Source: Cinclus cinclus
Taxonomy: Eukaryota > Chordata > Aves > Passeriformes > Cinclidae
Reading direction: 5' to 3'
Assembly: GCF_963662255.1 (NCBI RefSeq)
Contig: NC_085046.1
Location: 52,608,570-52,672,569, forward strand
DNA length: 64,000 nt
Position numbers and translations under genes: made by a program. How positions within the stretch are numbered: position 1 is the first letter of the stretch; each line of letters begins with the position of its first letter. The notes beneath the pieces are model-generated. The model ran no database searches. It was not told the DNA's origin and saw only the letters and a list, made by a program, of their open reading frames with translations. Shown here piece after piece: positions 1-12,700 of this stretch.

Positions 1-879
1 ACAAAAGTGGTTTTGCTAGAAATAATCCTAGTTCATGTTTATTGTTTACATTATGTAGTACTACCTTTCCTTTAGTTTTATCAGTGTTTAGTTGAAAGCA
101 GTATTCCTGTATTTAACAGTGTTTACATCTTCCATGTATCAAAATCGATGTGTCTTTGGTCCTGCCTACTTGGCTTTGCTTCTTTACTTTGCTTTTTTTT
201 TTTTGATCTTGCTTTGTTCTATCAGGTAATCAAAGTAATTTCTTGGGTTTTTTGTTATCTTCTTGTGCAAACTTGGACATGCCATCTTTCACACTGCCTT
301 TTACAGAGTAATCTTCCAGAGCACATAAGCAGCTCTGTCCTTTGTCCCACTGAAGCCTACCCTATTACATTCATCTCTGCTGTGCTGTCTTAGGGGAAAA
401 TTGCTCAATGTGCCATTAAAGCAGTGTTGTGATTATGCTGGCTGTAGCTTTCCATCTTCTCCCATCAATTTACTCATCTGGCTTTCTTACTGGTTTGATA
501 AGTACCTAGGATATTGTATCTGGTGTGCAGGAAAAAAAAGTTGGGTTTTTTAAAAAGTATTTGCTAATTATGTTCCAGAAAGTTCATCCTGCAGAACTGC
601 TTTTTCGTAATTCTTTAATTAGGGACATAAAGCTGGGATGCACCAACAGTACAAAGAGAGTCTGGGACAGTGCACAGAAAGAGCTGGAAAATGTTGAGGA
701 CTTAAAATGGGGTAAAAATTGTGAATGCAGAAGATAACATCATGCATTTGGGAGCTCTCACTGAAACCTGTTGCTCAAAGTTGGGAGGTCATCAGCTGGA
801 AACAACCAAGAAACATACACCACTCTGTCACAAGCTGACTGTAAGCTGTGGAGGTATGAAAGAGGTAAATGAAATCCTA
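1..879. other. Unique AT-rich sequence, no gene seen
   Basis: No recognisable gene, repeat or RNA. Reading frames are short and occur on several frames at once. The part from about 620 may be the 5' continuation of the eroded CR1 that follows, but I could not match it with confidence. Confidence 0.5.
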
Positions 880-1255
880 GGACATCTCAGGAAGGATAAC
901 TCCAGATAAGGAAGTATTACAAGCTGCATAGAGGAATCATTAATGGGATCTCATTTAAGATACCACATATGGTTTTGACTTAACAGTCAAGAAAGTGTTC
1001 AAGAAAGATGATCTGAAACTGAAGTTTGCCTAGACAAGGCCATAGGGATGATCAGGGAAATAGAGAATTTGTTTTACAAACAGGAGCTATGAGAGGGTGG
1101 TTGTTTAAATTGGCAAGGCAAAACCTGAGAGAGCATGCAAATTTTTTGTCTTTAAATACATTGTGGCAGAAAATAACTCTTAGTCTGAAGGGCAATGCTG
1201 GCAAAAGAACCGAGGGGTAAACTGGCCAAGAGCACATTTTGGTTGGAATTAAGAA
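880..1255 (+). repeat. Ancient CR1-type LINE fragment, 3' part of ORF2
   Basis: Several phrases occur in the order expected for the end of a CR1 reverse-transcriptase ORF. There is a phrase of the type 'gggatgatcagggaaatag', then the tttaaatac phrase near 1153, then the 'gcaatgctggcaaaag' phrase near 1192, then an 'aaactggcc' phrase near 1219. In CR1 these encode the stretch just before the terminal DIRRKFF-like block. All three forward frames contain stops and the terminal octamers are missing, so the copy is dead and truncated at both ends. It is far more eroded than the CR1 copies at 48 and 61 kb, implying an older subfamily. The left boundary is uncertain. I rate this a probable match by eye. 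Confidence 0.55.
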
Positions 1256-3199
1256 ATAAAGTGGCTAATTAACTATTAAAGTGGCTAAGCTCAGAACTCC
1301 TGACTATTCCACAGCAACAGTCCAGGCACAAAACACACTAGAACACAAAGGTCAGTAAGTTTATAAAGAAGATTATCTGTAAGAAGGCTGCTCCTGAGAG
1401 CCAGCTGATTGTTCTGGACCTATGGCCCTTATGACATACAAAGTTATATGTTTTTAAATAATAGATATATTTCTTTATCTGTAGAAAAGGCATTAGCACA
1501 TTGATTTGCATTGTTTCAAATAAACATTTGCAGAGAGAAGGAAGTGTTTGTAACTGTGGTTACCCTCTAGAAGTAAATAAAATTTCCATCCTTCCAGTAA
1601 TAGGGAGTTTGGAGCAGTTGCTTTTTAAATCACAGTAGCTCAGCTAAGCTAACTGAACTTGACTGAAAATCTGCTTTTCTGAAGCTGAGACATAGGTGTT
1701 GAAATCTTTCTACTGAAACAGTGTGTGTCAGCTAATTCAGTCAGTTAAAATGGTTTGGTTAAATAAAGCAGTTATATGTCACTGACATACATCTACAGCC
1801 CTTTGATTATCATCCACCATCTGATAGGAGCTCAAAAAATTGCATTGGACAACAAGTTCCATTTAAAAACAAAACCAAATCAAAGCAAAACTGGAAACCA
1901 AACCAAAATCAGGCCTCTAATGATTTATAGATTGGTCCAACATGAACTGCTGGTATTAGCTATATAAGGCTCTAATGCCCTTTGAAATAAAGGATTAATA
2001 GTGCTAACTTCCCTGTTGGGCATATCTTTTGCAAGTGAGAGGAGATTGGGATACAAGAAAATTTCCAGTTGTTTCTATCAGAGGACCTAGTGAAAGGAGA
2101 AAACCACAGTAAGAGTCATAAAAACATTATCCTCCCATGTGCTCTGAAAGTACGAGTTTGGCATTTGATGGGATGCCAGTGTGCTGCAAGTGTTGACTGC
2201 TGTTCTTTAAAGCCTTATAAAGAAACAAAACTAACAAAAGGCACTACAGACAATATTGCAGCAATGAGTGTTTCTTGGATGTCAAACACCCTCCAGCCCA
2301 CAGCCCTTTGATCTAGGGAACAAACCATAAAGAACAAATAGAGTAATTTTTCTTACATGCTAAGATTTAACAGTGAGGTTGATGAACTTCTGGAAAACTA
2401 GCATAATGGGCATGCCTTTTCCATTTGTTAAATTGTTTTGACAAGGGCATATTTCATTTAAAGAGGCTGTTTTCTATTCCTTCCCTTTTTGGTCTCTGAA
2501 AAAATAAAAGAGGAACCAATATAGAACTTCACAGTACAGATCAGCTCACCTTCCACATGAGCCAAGTGGAAAAAATATCACTTAAATGCTCTTTTATTGA
2601 AGGGGGAATAGGAAGGCGGGGGAAATAAAAGCGTGTGTAGACAGTATAGCTGGGTATTTGTGAGTTTTGGCTCATTTAGCCTTTTCATTGAAAGCCTCTG
2701 TTTCCATTAAACTTGCCAAAGAAAATGTATGAAATATATTATTACACACTGTGCACATTAGGGATGGGAGCAGTGACTTAGAGGCTATCAAAGCCCCTCT
2801 GGTGCTCTCTCTGTGACCAGATATGAGTATCAGCAGGCTCTACCCTGTTTGGTTACCATTTCCCATATTCAAAAAAGATGTTGCTTTTAAATTTTTGTAT
2901 CTCGCTGTCCTTTCACCTTTCTTTAGGAACTGAAATTTCCAAAATGGAGGAGGTTTCCTCCTGTGTTGCCACTGCAACTGCCACAGAAGGATTTTTCACT
3001 CCCCCAAAACCTGCTTTCTCAGGATCCCCTTTTCTCAATTTGCAGACTTAAGCCTTTCCTCTGTTTGTTAGACATATAACCTTTAGGTATGTTAAAGCTC
3101 AGGCTCCATTCACAGATTCTTTTGAGTTTCATTTTGTCAGTGTATCTTTGTCTTCCTGAAATAGATTTTTTTTTTTTTTCAGGTATAGCTTAACAAACC
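1256..3199. other. Unique sequence, no gene seen
   Basis: No gene recognised. Near 2925 a good pyrimidine tract and AG precede a stretch open for about 49 codons, but a stop lies directly at the AG and no matching donor is evident. A T-run lies at about 3166-3179. Confidence 0.5.
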
Positions 3200-3202
3200 A
3201 GA

Positions 3203-3265
3203 TAAAGTGACTCTTGAAATCTTGACTTTTTGGAGTCATGAGTTCAAATCCTGACTACATTTAAC
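3203..3265 (+). repeat. Possible MIR-type SINE relic (tRNA-related part)
   Basis: The stretch 'ggagtcatgagttcaaatcctgac' (3232-3255) resembles the tRNA-derived head of MIR, including the degenerate B-box region gttcaaatcc. The two sides of the would-be T-stem do not pair, so it is not a tRNA gene. Only about 60 bases are recognisable. Confidence 0.42.
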
Positions 3266-6200
3266 CCAAGCCTTTCATTGTGAGGGGATGCTGATTTATA
3301 TGATTTTTGGTGGAAAACCTTAGCATGTCCAGGGCTTGGCTGCTCTGTCTGAACAGATGCTAATAGTTGCTGGGCATAAGAGCCAGGATTTGTTCTACCA
3401 GGCCTATTCTTTCCCACTGTTTGCAGCAAAATGCCTGCATTTCAGCAGTGCTGTGAGAGACTCTTATGAATTTAGATCCTACCTATTGACTGAAAGACTT
3501 CGTCTTCTTCTTGTTGCACAGACAAATTAACCATTTTCCACTCTTCATGGCTTTCCTTTTCAAAGAAGGCAGTGATGACAAAACCAGTGCTAAGACACAA
3601 CTATATCCTTGGCCATTTTCAGGGCAGAAACATCCCCTTCACTGGAAGACATGCTGATGAATCCCTGCTTTCAATTTCAATTCCTTATTCAGCTATGCCC
3701 TGCAACATGCTAAAAATGAAACTCAGGATGCCTAGTTAATGTTTCTCAGATTCTGTCCTGACCATCTGCAGAAGGAGTAGTGTTTATACTATCCAACTTC
3801 AGGCATCTGACATGGGCTATGGAGCTGCTTTGTCTCCTGGATCTGTTTGTGCTGCTGGATGGGATTACCCACTGCAGCTGGGTATCAGAGAGATGTGTGA
3901 ACTTGTCTCATTCAGATCTGCGAACAGAACAGCTATCTGGAGCAAAATGAGCCATTCTGCAAAATTTTCTGCTTGCACAGTTCAAGATAGCAAGGAACAT
4001 TCTTCCCAGTTGGGTACATCTTTTCACATTTATAATAAAGCTTAATTGTATGTGGTTGCATGTTTGCAACTGCATGTTTTGTTGCAAATGTTTCAATGCT
4101 TCTGCTTGGTTTTGCCTAGGGGTAATTTTAACTGATGTAGGGAAAAGAATAGTTCTTCCAGAGGCAAACGTTCTCAAATGACTGTTTTTTCTGTCTTCGG
4201 AAACTGCTTTCTGTCTCATGGCAGTTAACAGATGATCTCAGAGGAGTGTGGCATCTGCACATAAACCTCTTACCTTCAATTTCTCATGCAAACAAAACAC
4301 AGAAATAACTGTTTAAAAAACAGCTACTAAAAATACCCACAGTTAATTTATTTTTATGTTTTGACTTGTTGTAGTTTATGGGGAAGTAAAAAGAAATTAT
4401 GCACAACATGGTGATTTTCCTGCTTTGTAAAAAAAAAAAAATATTTTTTTCTCCATGTGATTGACTGAAATATTTTTTTGAAATCACTTAATGTAGGAGT
4501 TTTCCAAAGTTATTACAGCTGCTGAAATTCTGCCACATTGGGCCAAACGATCTAAATTCAGATAGAAAGTCAATTTTGTTTAAAGGTTTATCCTGTGGCT
4601 TCTTTCCAGTAGGAAGCTTTTTATGGCTTCTTTAAGATTTTCCAGTCTGGTTCTTTAAGGAAAACTTGGTAAATCTTGTGAAACTTAACTTCAGTCATGT
4701 TTGTATGAAATGGGTATAGGCTTAACTGTGCCTTTAGGTACAGGAGTATTCACAGGTGAATGGCAAGGTGGCTTCTAAAATATTTCCAGCAAACACCACA
4801 ATTTGACATGATACCTTATCCTAGCTCTGGATGCACTGGAGCACTACCTCTGCCTGGAAAGCTTTGTGCTGATGACTTTACCTTCCCTTCTCACGAAAAA
4901 CATCTCTATAAACCAAGAGAACAAGTCTCCAGCAGCGTGTACAGATCTGTACAGCTACACTGATTTGTATATGCATCAATAATCTGCATCAGTTATTTGC
5001 TGATGAAATGACAACTTCCATAAATTTGGTAATAAAAGCTTTTTCACACTCAAGTATGTCAAAACAGGACCAGTGTCATACCCCCAAGAGTTGAACATCT
5101 CAGTGGAGAAACTATGGGGACCTTTCTACTTCCTCAGCTCACAGCTATTTAGAGAGCATGTGAGGCACATCACTGGGGCACCATGAGGCGTCCTACAGTG
5201 CTGCTGAGCTGCTGCCCTCTGGGAGAGAGCAGGGCAGATATCTCTGCATTTTCTGTCTCGTCTGGCTGACCCTGGTGTGGACCCCATCCATGCCCAGCCT
5301 CAGAGCCAGTCTCAGATCTGCATAGTAGCATCTCCCAGTGCTCATCCTGCAATAACAGTTTTGCTGCCTGTTGTATGGGAATTTCTGGATAGGGTTCTCA
5401 GTGGGAATCCATTGACTCTTGTCTGATCTGGGCTGAGCTCTTTCCTAAACATTGGCTGTGCAAGGCAGGTCAGCAATGTGTAAGGTGCTTGGAGCTCAGT
5501 GTGGAAGGCTCAGTTACAGACTTGCTGACTCCTTTCCCAGCAAAAGGCTTCCCTTCTCCATGGAGGACCTGGGGGCTGTGGACTTTGCAGGGGGCTTTAA
5601 TTAGGAACATTGCCGCTTGCGTGTCTTTCTTCTTCAAAACAGAAGAATTTCTTTTAAATACAATTTTTACTTTTGATGTTGTCAGCTTGCAGTTCTTGTT
5701 TTGGGGACAGTCTTTCTAGTGTGGTGCAGTTAATGGGTTGTGTTTTCTTTTTTTGAATTGCCAAAATATTTTGAATGCTAATGCAGGAGGGCAATTTTTG
5801 GTCTGTCTGTATCTGTTTAAATTGTGTGTGCATTGCTGGAGACCAATCTTTCATCCAGTGAGCAAAGTTAATTATTTGCTTGACTAACAGTGGTAAATAG
5901 TTCAGTACCATATTGAATTGTGGAAAGTCTCCATGTTTCCAGAGAGAGGGAATCTCAATATAGCTTTCATGTGTAAGCTCAAAATCACACCTGGTTGAGG
6001 TAGCAATCAAGCAAATGACATATGATGATTGTCCTGATTTTCTTCAAGAGACTGAAGACTGACTAATACCTCTTAGACTTTGGAATCACTGGAATTCAAA
6101 TGCCTCTGAAGCACAGAAATGTACATTTTTTTCCCTGCATAAGCATGACATTTGGCAATACTTCCCTTTATCCCTGTAAGTGCATGAAAATATGGTATTT

Positions 6201-6959
6201 CAGCCTTATGTTCACAATTGAGATGTAAATTTTTGAAAGAACTCATCAAATTAGTAACCTCATCCTGGACTGGAAATATTAAAGTAAATGAAAACCTCAG
6301 GCTTGTGCAGTCCTGAGGATTTTGGACATGTAGTTTGCTAGACCAGGATAGACCATCATTTCACTGGGGACCTGTACCTTGTAACTTTGAACTTGTCAAA
6401 GTATTATTACTTTGTCCAGAGTGCTAGGATCATTAGAATTCTTAGTTAAGTGCCTATCCCCACTTTGACATGAAAATGTAAATAATATTTTTTACCCTTG
6501 TGCTACTTTCTGCCTCAAGATTAGAAGTGTTAGATATGCAGTGTACCTCATGCAAGCTCTGCTTTCAAAGAAATAAACTAAAATAAAGATGGGCCAAGTA
6601 ACATTTTTATTAGCCTGGTTCAAGAATCCTGAAACTGAAGAACAAGTCTTACCTTGTGACTGAAGTGGTGCTTGTTCCACAGAATTACTTTGCTTCTAAA
6701 AATCATGTAGGCATTACTTTTCAGGGCATGTGGGTTGTAGTTTTCCTTCTAGACAGTCAGTGATTATCTACTGATAACACCAGCTGCAATCAGCATTGCA
6801 GACACACCACTTCCATGCCTTCTCCAAGGGAAAACTTGTTCCCTTGCTGAGGCTTAGCATTAAGTCTGCAGAGACCTGGGCTCACGTCTCCATTGCTGAA
6901 ATATGGATCAAGCCTGCTGTGTGCTTTCCTGTACTTCCTGTAGAATGTGGATTATACTT
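3266..6959. other. Unique sequence, no gene seen
   Basis: Ordinary AT-rich intergenic or intronic DNA. The longest frame (5654-6010, minus, 118 codons) has no recognisable domain and low-complexity AT-rich codons. An A-run lies at 4428-4441. Confidence 0.5.
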
Positions 6960-7136
6960 GCCTTTTGCATTTTGTCTGTTTTATCTCTGACTGCAAGTAC
7001 CTTGGGACAGATGTGATTTTTCTGCACTATCTATGAACAATGCCATTGCAGGGTTTCAAGTTGCTTCTGTAACACTCTGGTTTCAATAAAGTGGCAATTA
7101 CCTGGAAAAACATTTTTAGAAAAAAAAAAAAAAAAA
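6960..7136 (+). repeat. L2/MIR-like 3' tail with AATAAA and poly-A
   Basis: A 'gactgcaagtaccttggga' phrase near 6989, similar to the 3' tails of L2/MIR-type retroposons, is followed by AATAAA at 7085-7090. A run of 17 A begins at 7120, about 30 bases later. This spacing is what a reverse-transcribed polyadenylated RNA leaves behind. The body upstream is not recognisable. The alternative is a processed pseudogene of an unknown transcript or a chance A-run. Confidence 0.38.
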
Positions 7137-9324
7137 GAAAGCTAAATTGCTGTGAGCTCTTCTCTTGCAGGATGAATTTTGGCACACTTCAAGGCATCTG
7201 AAGTTCCAAAAAGACAGGTGCCTCTTCTGCCTCTGATATACTATCTTGAGTAAGAGCAACTTCATCATGAAAGAGTTTGATGCTTTCTTTGCTCCACCTC
7301 ATTTTACATCAGACTTGCTCTGTGCCCATTCTCTTGGTTTTGTAAAGGCACGTGCGCTGAGTTGCAGATGATTGTTTTTGATCACCACTCCGAGTGTGAG
7401 CATCCTCAGCCCTTGGAGGTGTGGTCACACTTGCCCCTGTAGCCCTAAGCTGCAAGCCAGAGTCCTCAGGGAGAAGAACAATGAGGTGCCCTGACAAAGT
7501 GTCTCAGGCAGCTTGACCATAACTTACTGTGTCAAGAAGAGAGAGCAAGAAGAAAAGCATGAGATGCTCTAATAAAATCACTACTGTGGTGAAGATTCAT
7601 TTTTCTTAGAATCTTATGAAGTTATTTTTTTTCTTTCTTTCTTTCCCCCTCTGTCTGCATTACCGAATCTCTACCCCCTGTGTCTGTCTCTCTGTTACTT
7701 TCGATATGCATTGCAGCTTCTGTCTCCTCCTTTGTTCGTGTTAGCAGGATGGGTCTTTCTAGGCGAGGGAAAGGGGACCTTTTGCTGGCCTACATATCAA
7801 GTAAGCCTTGTGAACAGTGGAGAAGGCAATCCAGATCTCTTAGTTCTGAATCTCTCTTTCCTTTCTCTTGGATGGTACTTTGAAGCAGACATAGGGTGCT
7901 GTTGGCTTTGCTGCTGTTATTTTATAGATGCACACAAATCCAGGAAGGATCCAAATCCTGTATGACTTATTTATCCCTATAAGGACTTCCTGCAGAGGAA
8001 ATAATTTGGGTGGTTTATGTTGGCTTGGGCTTGAGGAGAAGGCTGCTATCAGATTTTATTTCTACTGAAAGATGCAGCTCCTTTAATATTTCACATCCTG
8101 AGTTGATTTGTGAAGAAAGCTTGACTGATCAGGCTTTTTTCAGTAGATGAAGAAGCTGCTCACCCTCAGGTGGCTACAGGTTAGCCTGGAGCAGTTGCAT
8201 CAAGCTTGTCATGGCAGAAGAGGAGCCTGTATGAGTTACCATAGTCGTCTTCTTTCTGCAGAGACATCTCTTGATGTCACTGTAGTGATCTGAAGTGCTG
8301 TATTATTTTGCCATCCTTTTGCAGGGAAAACTTCCTGACTTCTTTCATAGCTACTGTTTCTATGCCATTGCAGCACTCTTAAACCTCAAAATAATTTTGA
8401 GCGGGGATGAGAGCATCAGGAGTGGCAATCAGAGATCTCCTGAGGGACTTTCCCACCTGAGGAACTCTGTGAATCTCTGATGGTTATTTGCTTATTACTG
8501 GCAGCAAATTCCTGTTGTGCTTAATGTGTAGTGAGTGTGCACAGCACTGTGGAAGTACTGTGATGGAAAGTTAAAAAACTGTTTATGAAGGTCTATGAAC
8601 TGCAGAATCCAAACTAATAATTGTAGCTTAAATCTGTATTTCTACAGCCAGAGAATTGAAGTAGGTGGTCATATTATTATGAAAGTGAGTGGCCTGTGTG
8701 ACTATATTCCTGGGAAGACTTGTGTAGGTTTTTTGGTATTTAGAGAGAAGGTGCTAGTGATCCTTTCCACCTGCCTGTGGTGTAAGACAGAGACTTGGCT
8801 CAGCTTTCTGCTTGAAGCAGTGCCAGGAAATATATTTGCAGACCCAGTTTTGTCTCTGGTTAAAGATGGAGGAAGTATGCAATATAAAGATTTTGGGCAG
8901 GTATTTAAAATCAAACAAACTAAATTTAGGAGTATCTTTTTTAAAAAAAATCTATTTATTTTTACCATAGAAACCTAATAGCCAGGACTTGAATTCTGTG
9001 AAATGCTATGGTGAATAATTTCCAAAAGACTCATCTGTATTTGAATTATAAATGCCCTCAAAGCTCATGAACCATCAAATTCAGGATCTGAATCTGTGTA
9101 AGGAGGTGTCTCAGCCCCTGGATGGGGTTAGTTCCTCTCCTTGTAGCTGTTTTCATTGGAGAAGTTGGTAAATGTTGAGGGACAATAGACTCAGACTTTC
9201 CTGTTGAGTTACACCTGAAACCTCTGAATTAGAGTTCAGACTATCATGGGATGCTTTCAGTTTCTCACTGAAATGGTTTTAATCCCTGCCTTATCACCAA
9301 GGGCCACAGAACAAATGCATCCAC
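7137..9324. other. Unique sequence, no gene seen
   Basis: No gene recognised. A 127-codon forward frame at 8595-8978 shows no domain, begins without a convincing start context and overlaps an equally open minus frame, so I do not call it. Confidence 0.5.
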
Positions 9325-9770
9325 AGAATTTAATGCTGATAGTTGACATCATCACAAAGAAAACAAATGCAGAAGGCTTCCACTAACCAAAGGAAAGTTT
9401 TCCTCTGGCAGAGAGAGTGTAGCCTGTGGCCAAAAGTGAATTCCTACAAGGCAGGACTGAATGCTGTAGCCATGTGATAGATGTAGGAGACCAGTATAAA
9501 TCACAGGATAAAATAACTGCTATAAAGAATGCTCCTTGTCCTACAAATGTTGTGCAGTTATGCTCCCTCCTAGGATTTATAAACTATTTCCGTCATTTTT
9601 TTTTGCAGAACCTTTCAGCAGTCCTGAATTCTCTGAATCAACTGGTCAGGAGAGAATTGAAAATGGCATTGCACTGATTCTATAAAGGAAACCAGAAGAC
9701 TTAGATTGCATTAGTCTCTGATTTAACTCAGTGCAATACAACACTGAAATTAGTAAGGCTAGAAGGATGC
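9325..9770 (+). pseudogene. Broken Ty3/gypsy-type retrotransposon pol fragment (RT end to RNase H start)
   Basis: From 9426 the frame reads AKSEF, then a C-x-HVID block, then AIKNAPCPT, then the phrase LLGFINYFRHF. These occur in the order and spacing of the C-terminal end of a Ty3/gypsy reverse transcriptase: the KCEF-like motif, GHVI, the 'P-P-T' linker, and the LG-x-x-NYY-R-F motif. Beyond 9677 the frame stops, and homology resumes in a neighbouring frame with KWHCTDSI. It appears to continue in yet another frame near 9715-9760. Upstream, a stop sits just before 9423, and an eroded motif-C-like 'VDII' near 9345 may be the catalytic aspartate region. At least two frameshifts and a stop, with no LTRs or gag seen, show it is dead. 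Known biology: gypsy pol gives RT, RNase H and integrase for element copying. Inference: a very old insertion, or less likely a captured pol exon. Confidence 0.72.
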
Positions 9771-12700
9771 TGCCATGAGCAGAAGTTGCCCTTTGTAGTT
9801 TAAAATGTGTGGCTGCAGCTCACAGAGGTGTAGGCTACACCCCAGGCTGGAGCTCGTAGAGTGGTGCACTGAGCACAGGTGCAGTGCTTTGTGAGTGTGC
9901 CATGCTGGCTGCATGTGGCTGGAGTGTGCCACGGGAATAATGTGTGTCTATACACTCCTCTGAAGAGATCTGATTTTGCTGCAATCCCTAGGGCAGCTAA
10001 AGAGCATTCCTGGCTGAGAGTGGCCCCTGCTTGGTCACAGAAGGAGTGAGGATCAGATGCTCACATTAGGCTTTGCTTGAGCTGGCACACAGAAATGTGA
10101 AGATCTAATAATTTGCGACCACTTTGGACTCCTACAAAAAACAGCACAAACACAGTGTTTCATTATTTTCATGTACATTTTGGCTTTAAGCAATGTGTAT
10201 TAGGAGTTTGCTGTCAGTAAACTACTTAGGTTACCAGCTTTGCCCTAGGTACTCACACAGCCTGTGCATGCCTGCAGTGCTCGTGGCATCGATGCACAAG
10301 TGCCTTGCAGAATTTCACTGTGTCAGCCTAGGCTAGCACTATTGCCTGACATTGGAATGTATTCACACTTGCGTTTTACACCTTCTTGATTCCTTTTTGT
10401 TGGAATTTCTTCCACCTGATTTTAAGGGCAAATGCTACCAGTGATCTTGTGTCACTGCTCTGTCATCCTGGTTCTGTGGTGGTAAAGCACAAACTATTCT
10501 GGTGGTAGCGGAGCTCCTGGAAATGCTGGCAAAAGTGGTGAGCACAAAGCTGCACCATGGTTAGAGCTGAAGGAAGAAAATCAGCTCATGCGAAAACATG
10601 AAACTTGTGAAATGATCTGGTAGGCAAGCTGGGACTCTAATTTAGTATTTTATCTTTATTCTCCATCATCAGTAAAATCAAGAGTGAGTTGTGCTTGAGT
10701 CCACTTTCTAATGATAATGGAAAATGGCATTCATCCTGATGGTTTGTGCAGGGAAAAATGAATCCAACTGTTTCACCAACAAGGAAAAGTTATTGAGGAT
10801 AGATTCAAGCCAGTTCTTCTATTCAAATAAACTAGTATACTGTTAGCACATACTGCTATGGAAGAGGGATTGACATGAGTATTTGGAAAAGTGAACTTAC
10901 AAACCATTAAATAGTAAATACTTTAGCAAGCAAAGATATGGCATATATAGGAAAACCTCTGTGTAATCCAAACCAAACCAGCCTGTTTATCCCAATAACT
11001 TGTCAAGTACACAGTACTTCAGAGCTTTTCTCACTCTATAGGCTTCCTGCTCTTGAAGTTCACCATCTGTGTTCTCCCTAGTGCTGAAAACTCCTTGGAC
11101 AAGTCACTAGGGGCCTGAGATTTTGCTTGTATTCAAGGAAGTCTAGCTGAAGTGGGCAAAGTTATAAAGCTAAACCTCAGCAAACCCATGTGTGGCTCCT
11201 ACTTGGTAGTGCTGCTGCTGTCCTGGGTGTTTGAAATATCCATGAGCCCTAAACTGTGTTTTTGGTTTAAGTACTTTTCCTGAAAAATGGATCAGCAACA
11301 TTTTTCTGGTTTTCCTCCTTGAAGCCTAAAAATTTCTTTGAAAATTGAACCAGTGGAAACCGCTGACCACTGGGAGGAACACTTAATGGGTACATTCCCG
11401 ACAAGGATGGGATGGATTATGGCACTTCTCATGTAAAAGGCAAAAAACCTCCCAAACTAAAAAATTACTTTCAGATTTAAAATAAGTTTCTCAGAGTTTC
11501 TTTCAGTGATTTCCTCACACAATGAATTATGCAATAGTCACCTCTTTAATTTAAATGTGAGCTTTTTCTACCCAGTGTGGGAAAGATGAAAGATTGTTTC
11601 CAATTTGTAAGTACTAGTGGAAAACTTGTAGAATTTTTATAGGTGGATTTATATTTTAATTAAAAAGGGCTTTGAAGAGTAAAAATAAAGGGGGTTTTGG
11701 CAGAAAATTCTAATTATTTTTAAATTTCTGGCTTTTTTAATGTAAAAAAAGGCAAGCATTAATTTTTTTTCTCCTGATGATTTATTTTTGTTAATAATAT
11801 TTTTTTAGGTTTAAAAGAGAGTTTTATTTTTTTTTAACTGCAAATACTCTTGTAAAGCCAGGCAATTTTCCCTATTTTCATCCGTGAACAAATAAAAAAA
11901 TATTAATACGCTAGACCAACACCCTGCCACCTACCCATCCCCCCCCCCCCCAAACTCCCATCTCCCCTGGACCCCAAAAATACAATAGACTCATTAATGC
12001 TTACATGGGAAATTTTGATTTTTAGGGGTTTTTTTTAATCAATATGAAATTTTCTCTTTTCAAAGAAGGTCTGTCTCCCTCTGCTACACTTGAGATATTT
12101 TCAGATGTTAGTGATATGAATCATACAAATATTTAGCAAAGAAACAAAGTTTGTTATCTTAGCTGGTAATGCATCAGTTCCAAAATCTCTGCTAAATTCA
12201 CTAGTCCATATCTGTGATGAAAGCAATGGTCACATGCAATAAGAATTATGCTTAACCTGTGCTTATGTCAAAGAGGAAGTCCCCTTAAACATGTTTCTAA
12301 AGGAAACTTGTGGCTGGTAGTCCTTTTTTTTTGTCCTCCAGATGTTTTTAAACACTTCAGTGTTCTGTCATAGCAAAAAATCAAGATAAATTTTTATTGG
12401 TATGTGTCTGTCAGATTTACATTTGTGTCTGTGCTCTGTGAGCACTGTGGAATTTTAATTTACTTCTATCCACCCAGCTGGGTGCCTGACTTATAGCCAT
12501 AGCTCAGAGGAGTTGAAAGAAGTTAAGAGCAGAGAGCATATATAATACCTGTATCAGTGAACTACAATCTAGGGGTTCAGGTCACAGCTTTCCAGCCATG
12601 CCTGGCTGTGTTAGAGCTTACCAATAGATGCAATGAGAAATCCTCCTCTGAAACAGCCACTTAATTGATTTTTGGCATGGGAATATCTAATGAAGAATTA

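Noticed and set aside
3203..3265. tRNA gene suggested by gttcaaatcc
   Set aside because: The T-stem fails to pair and no cloverleaf can be drawn. A MIR relic explains the word better.
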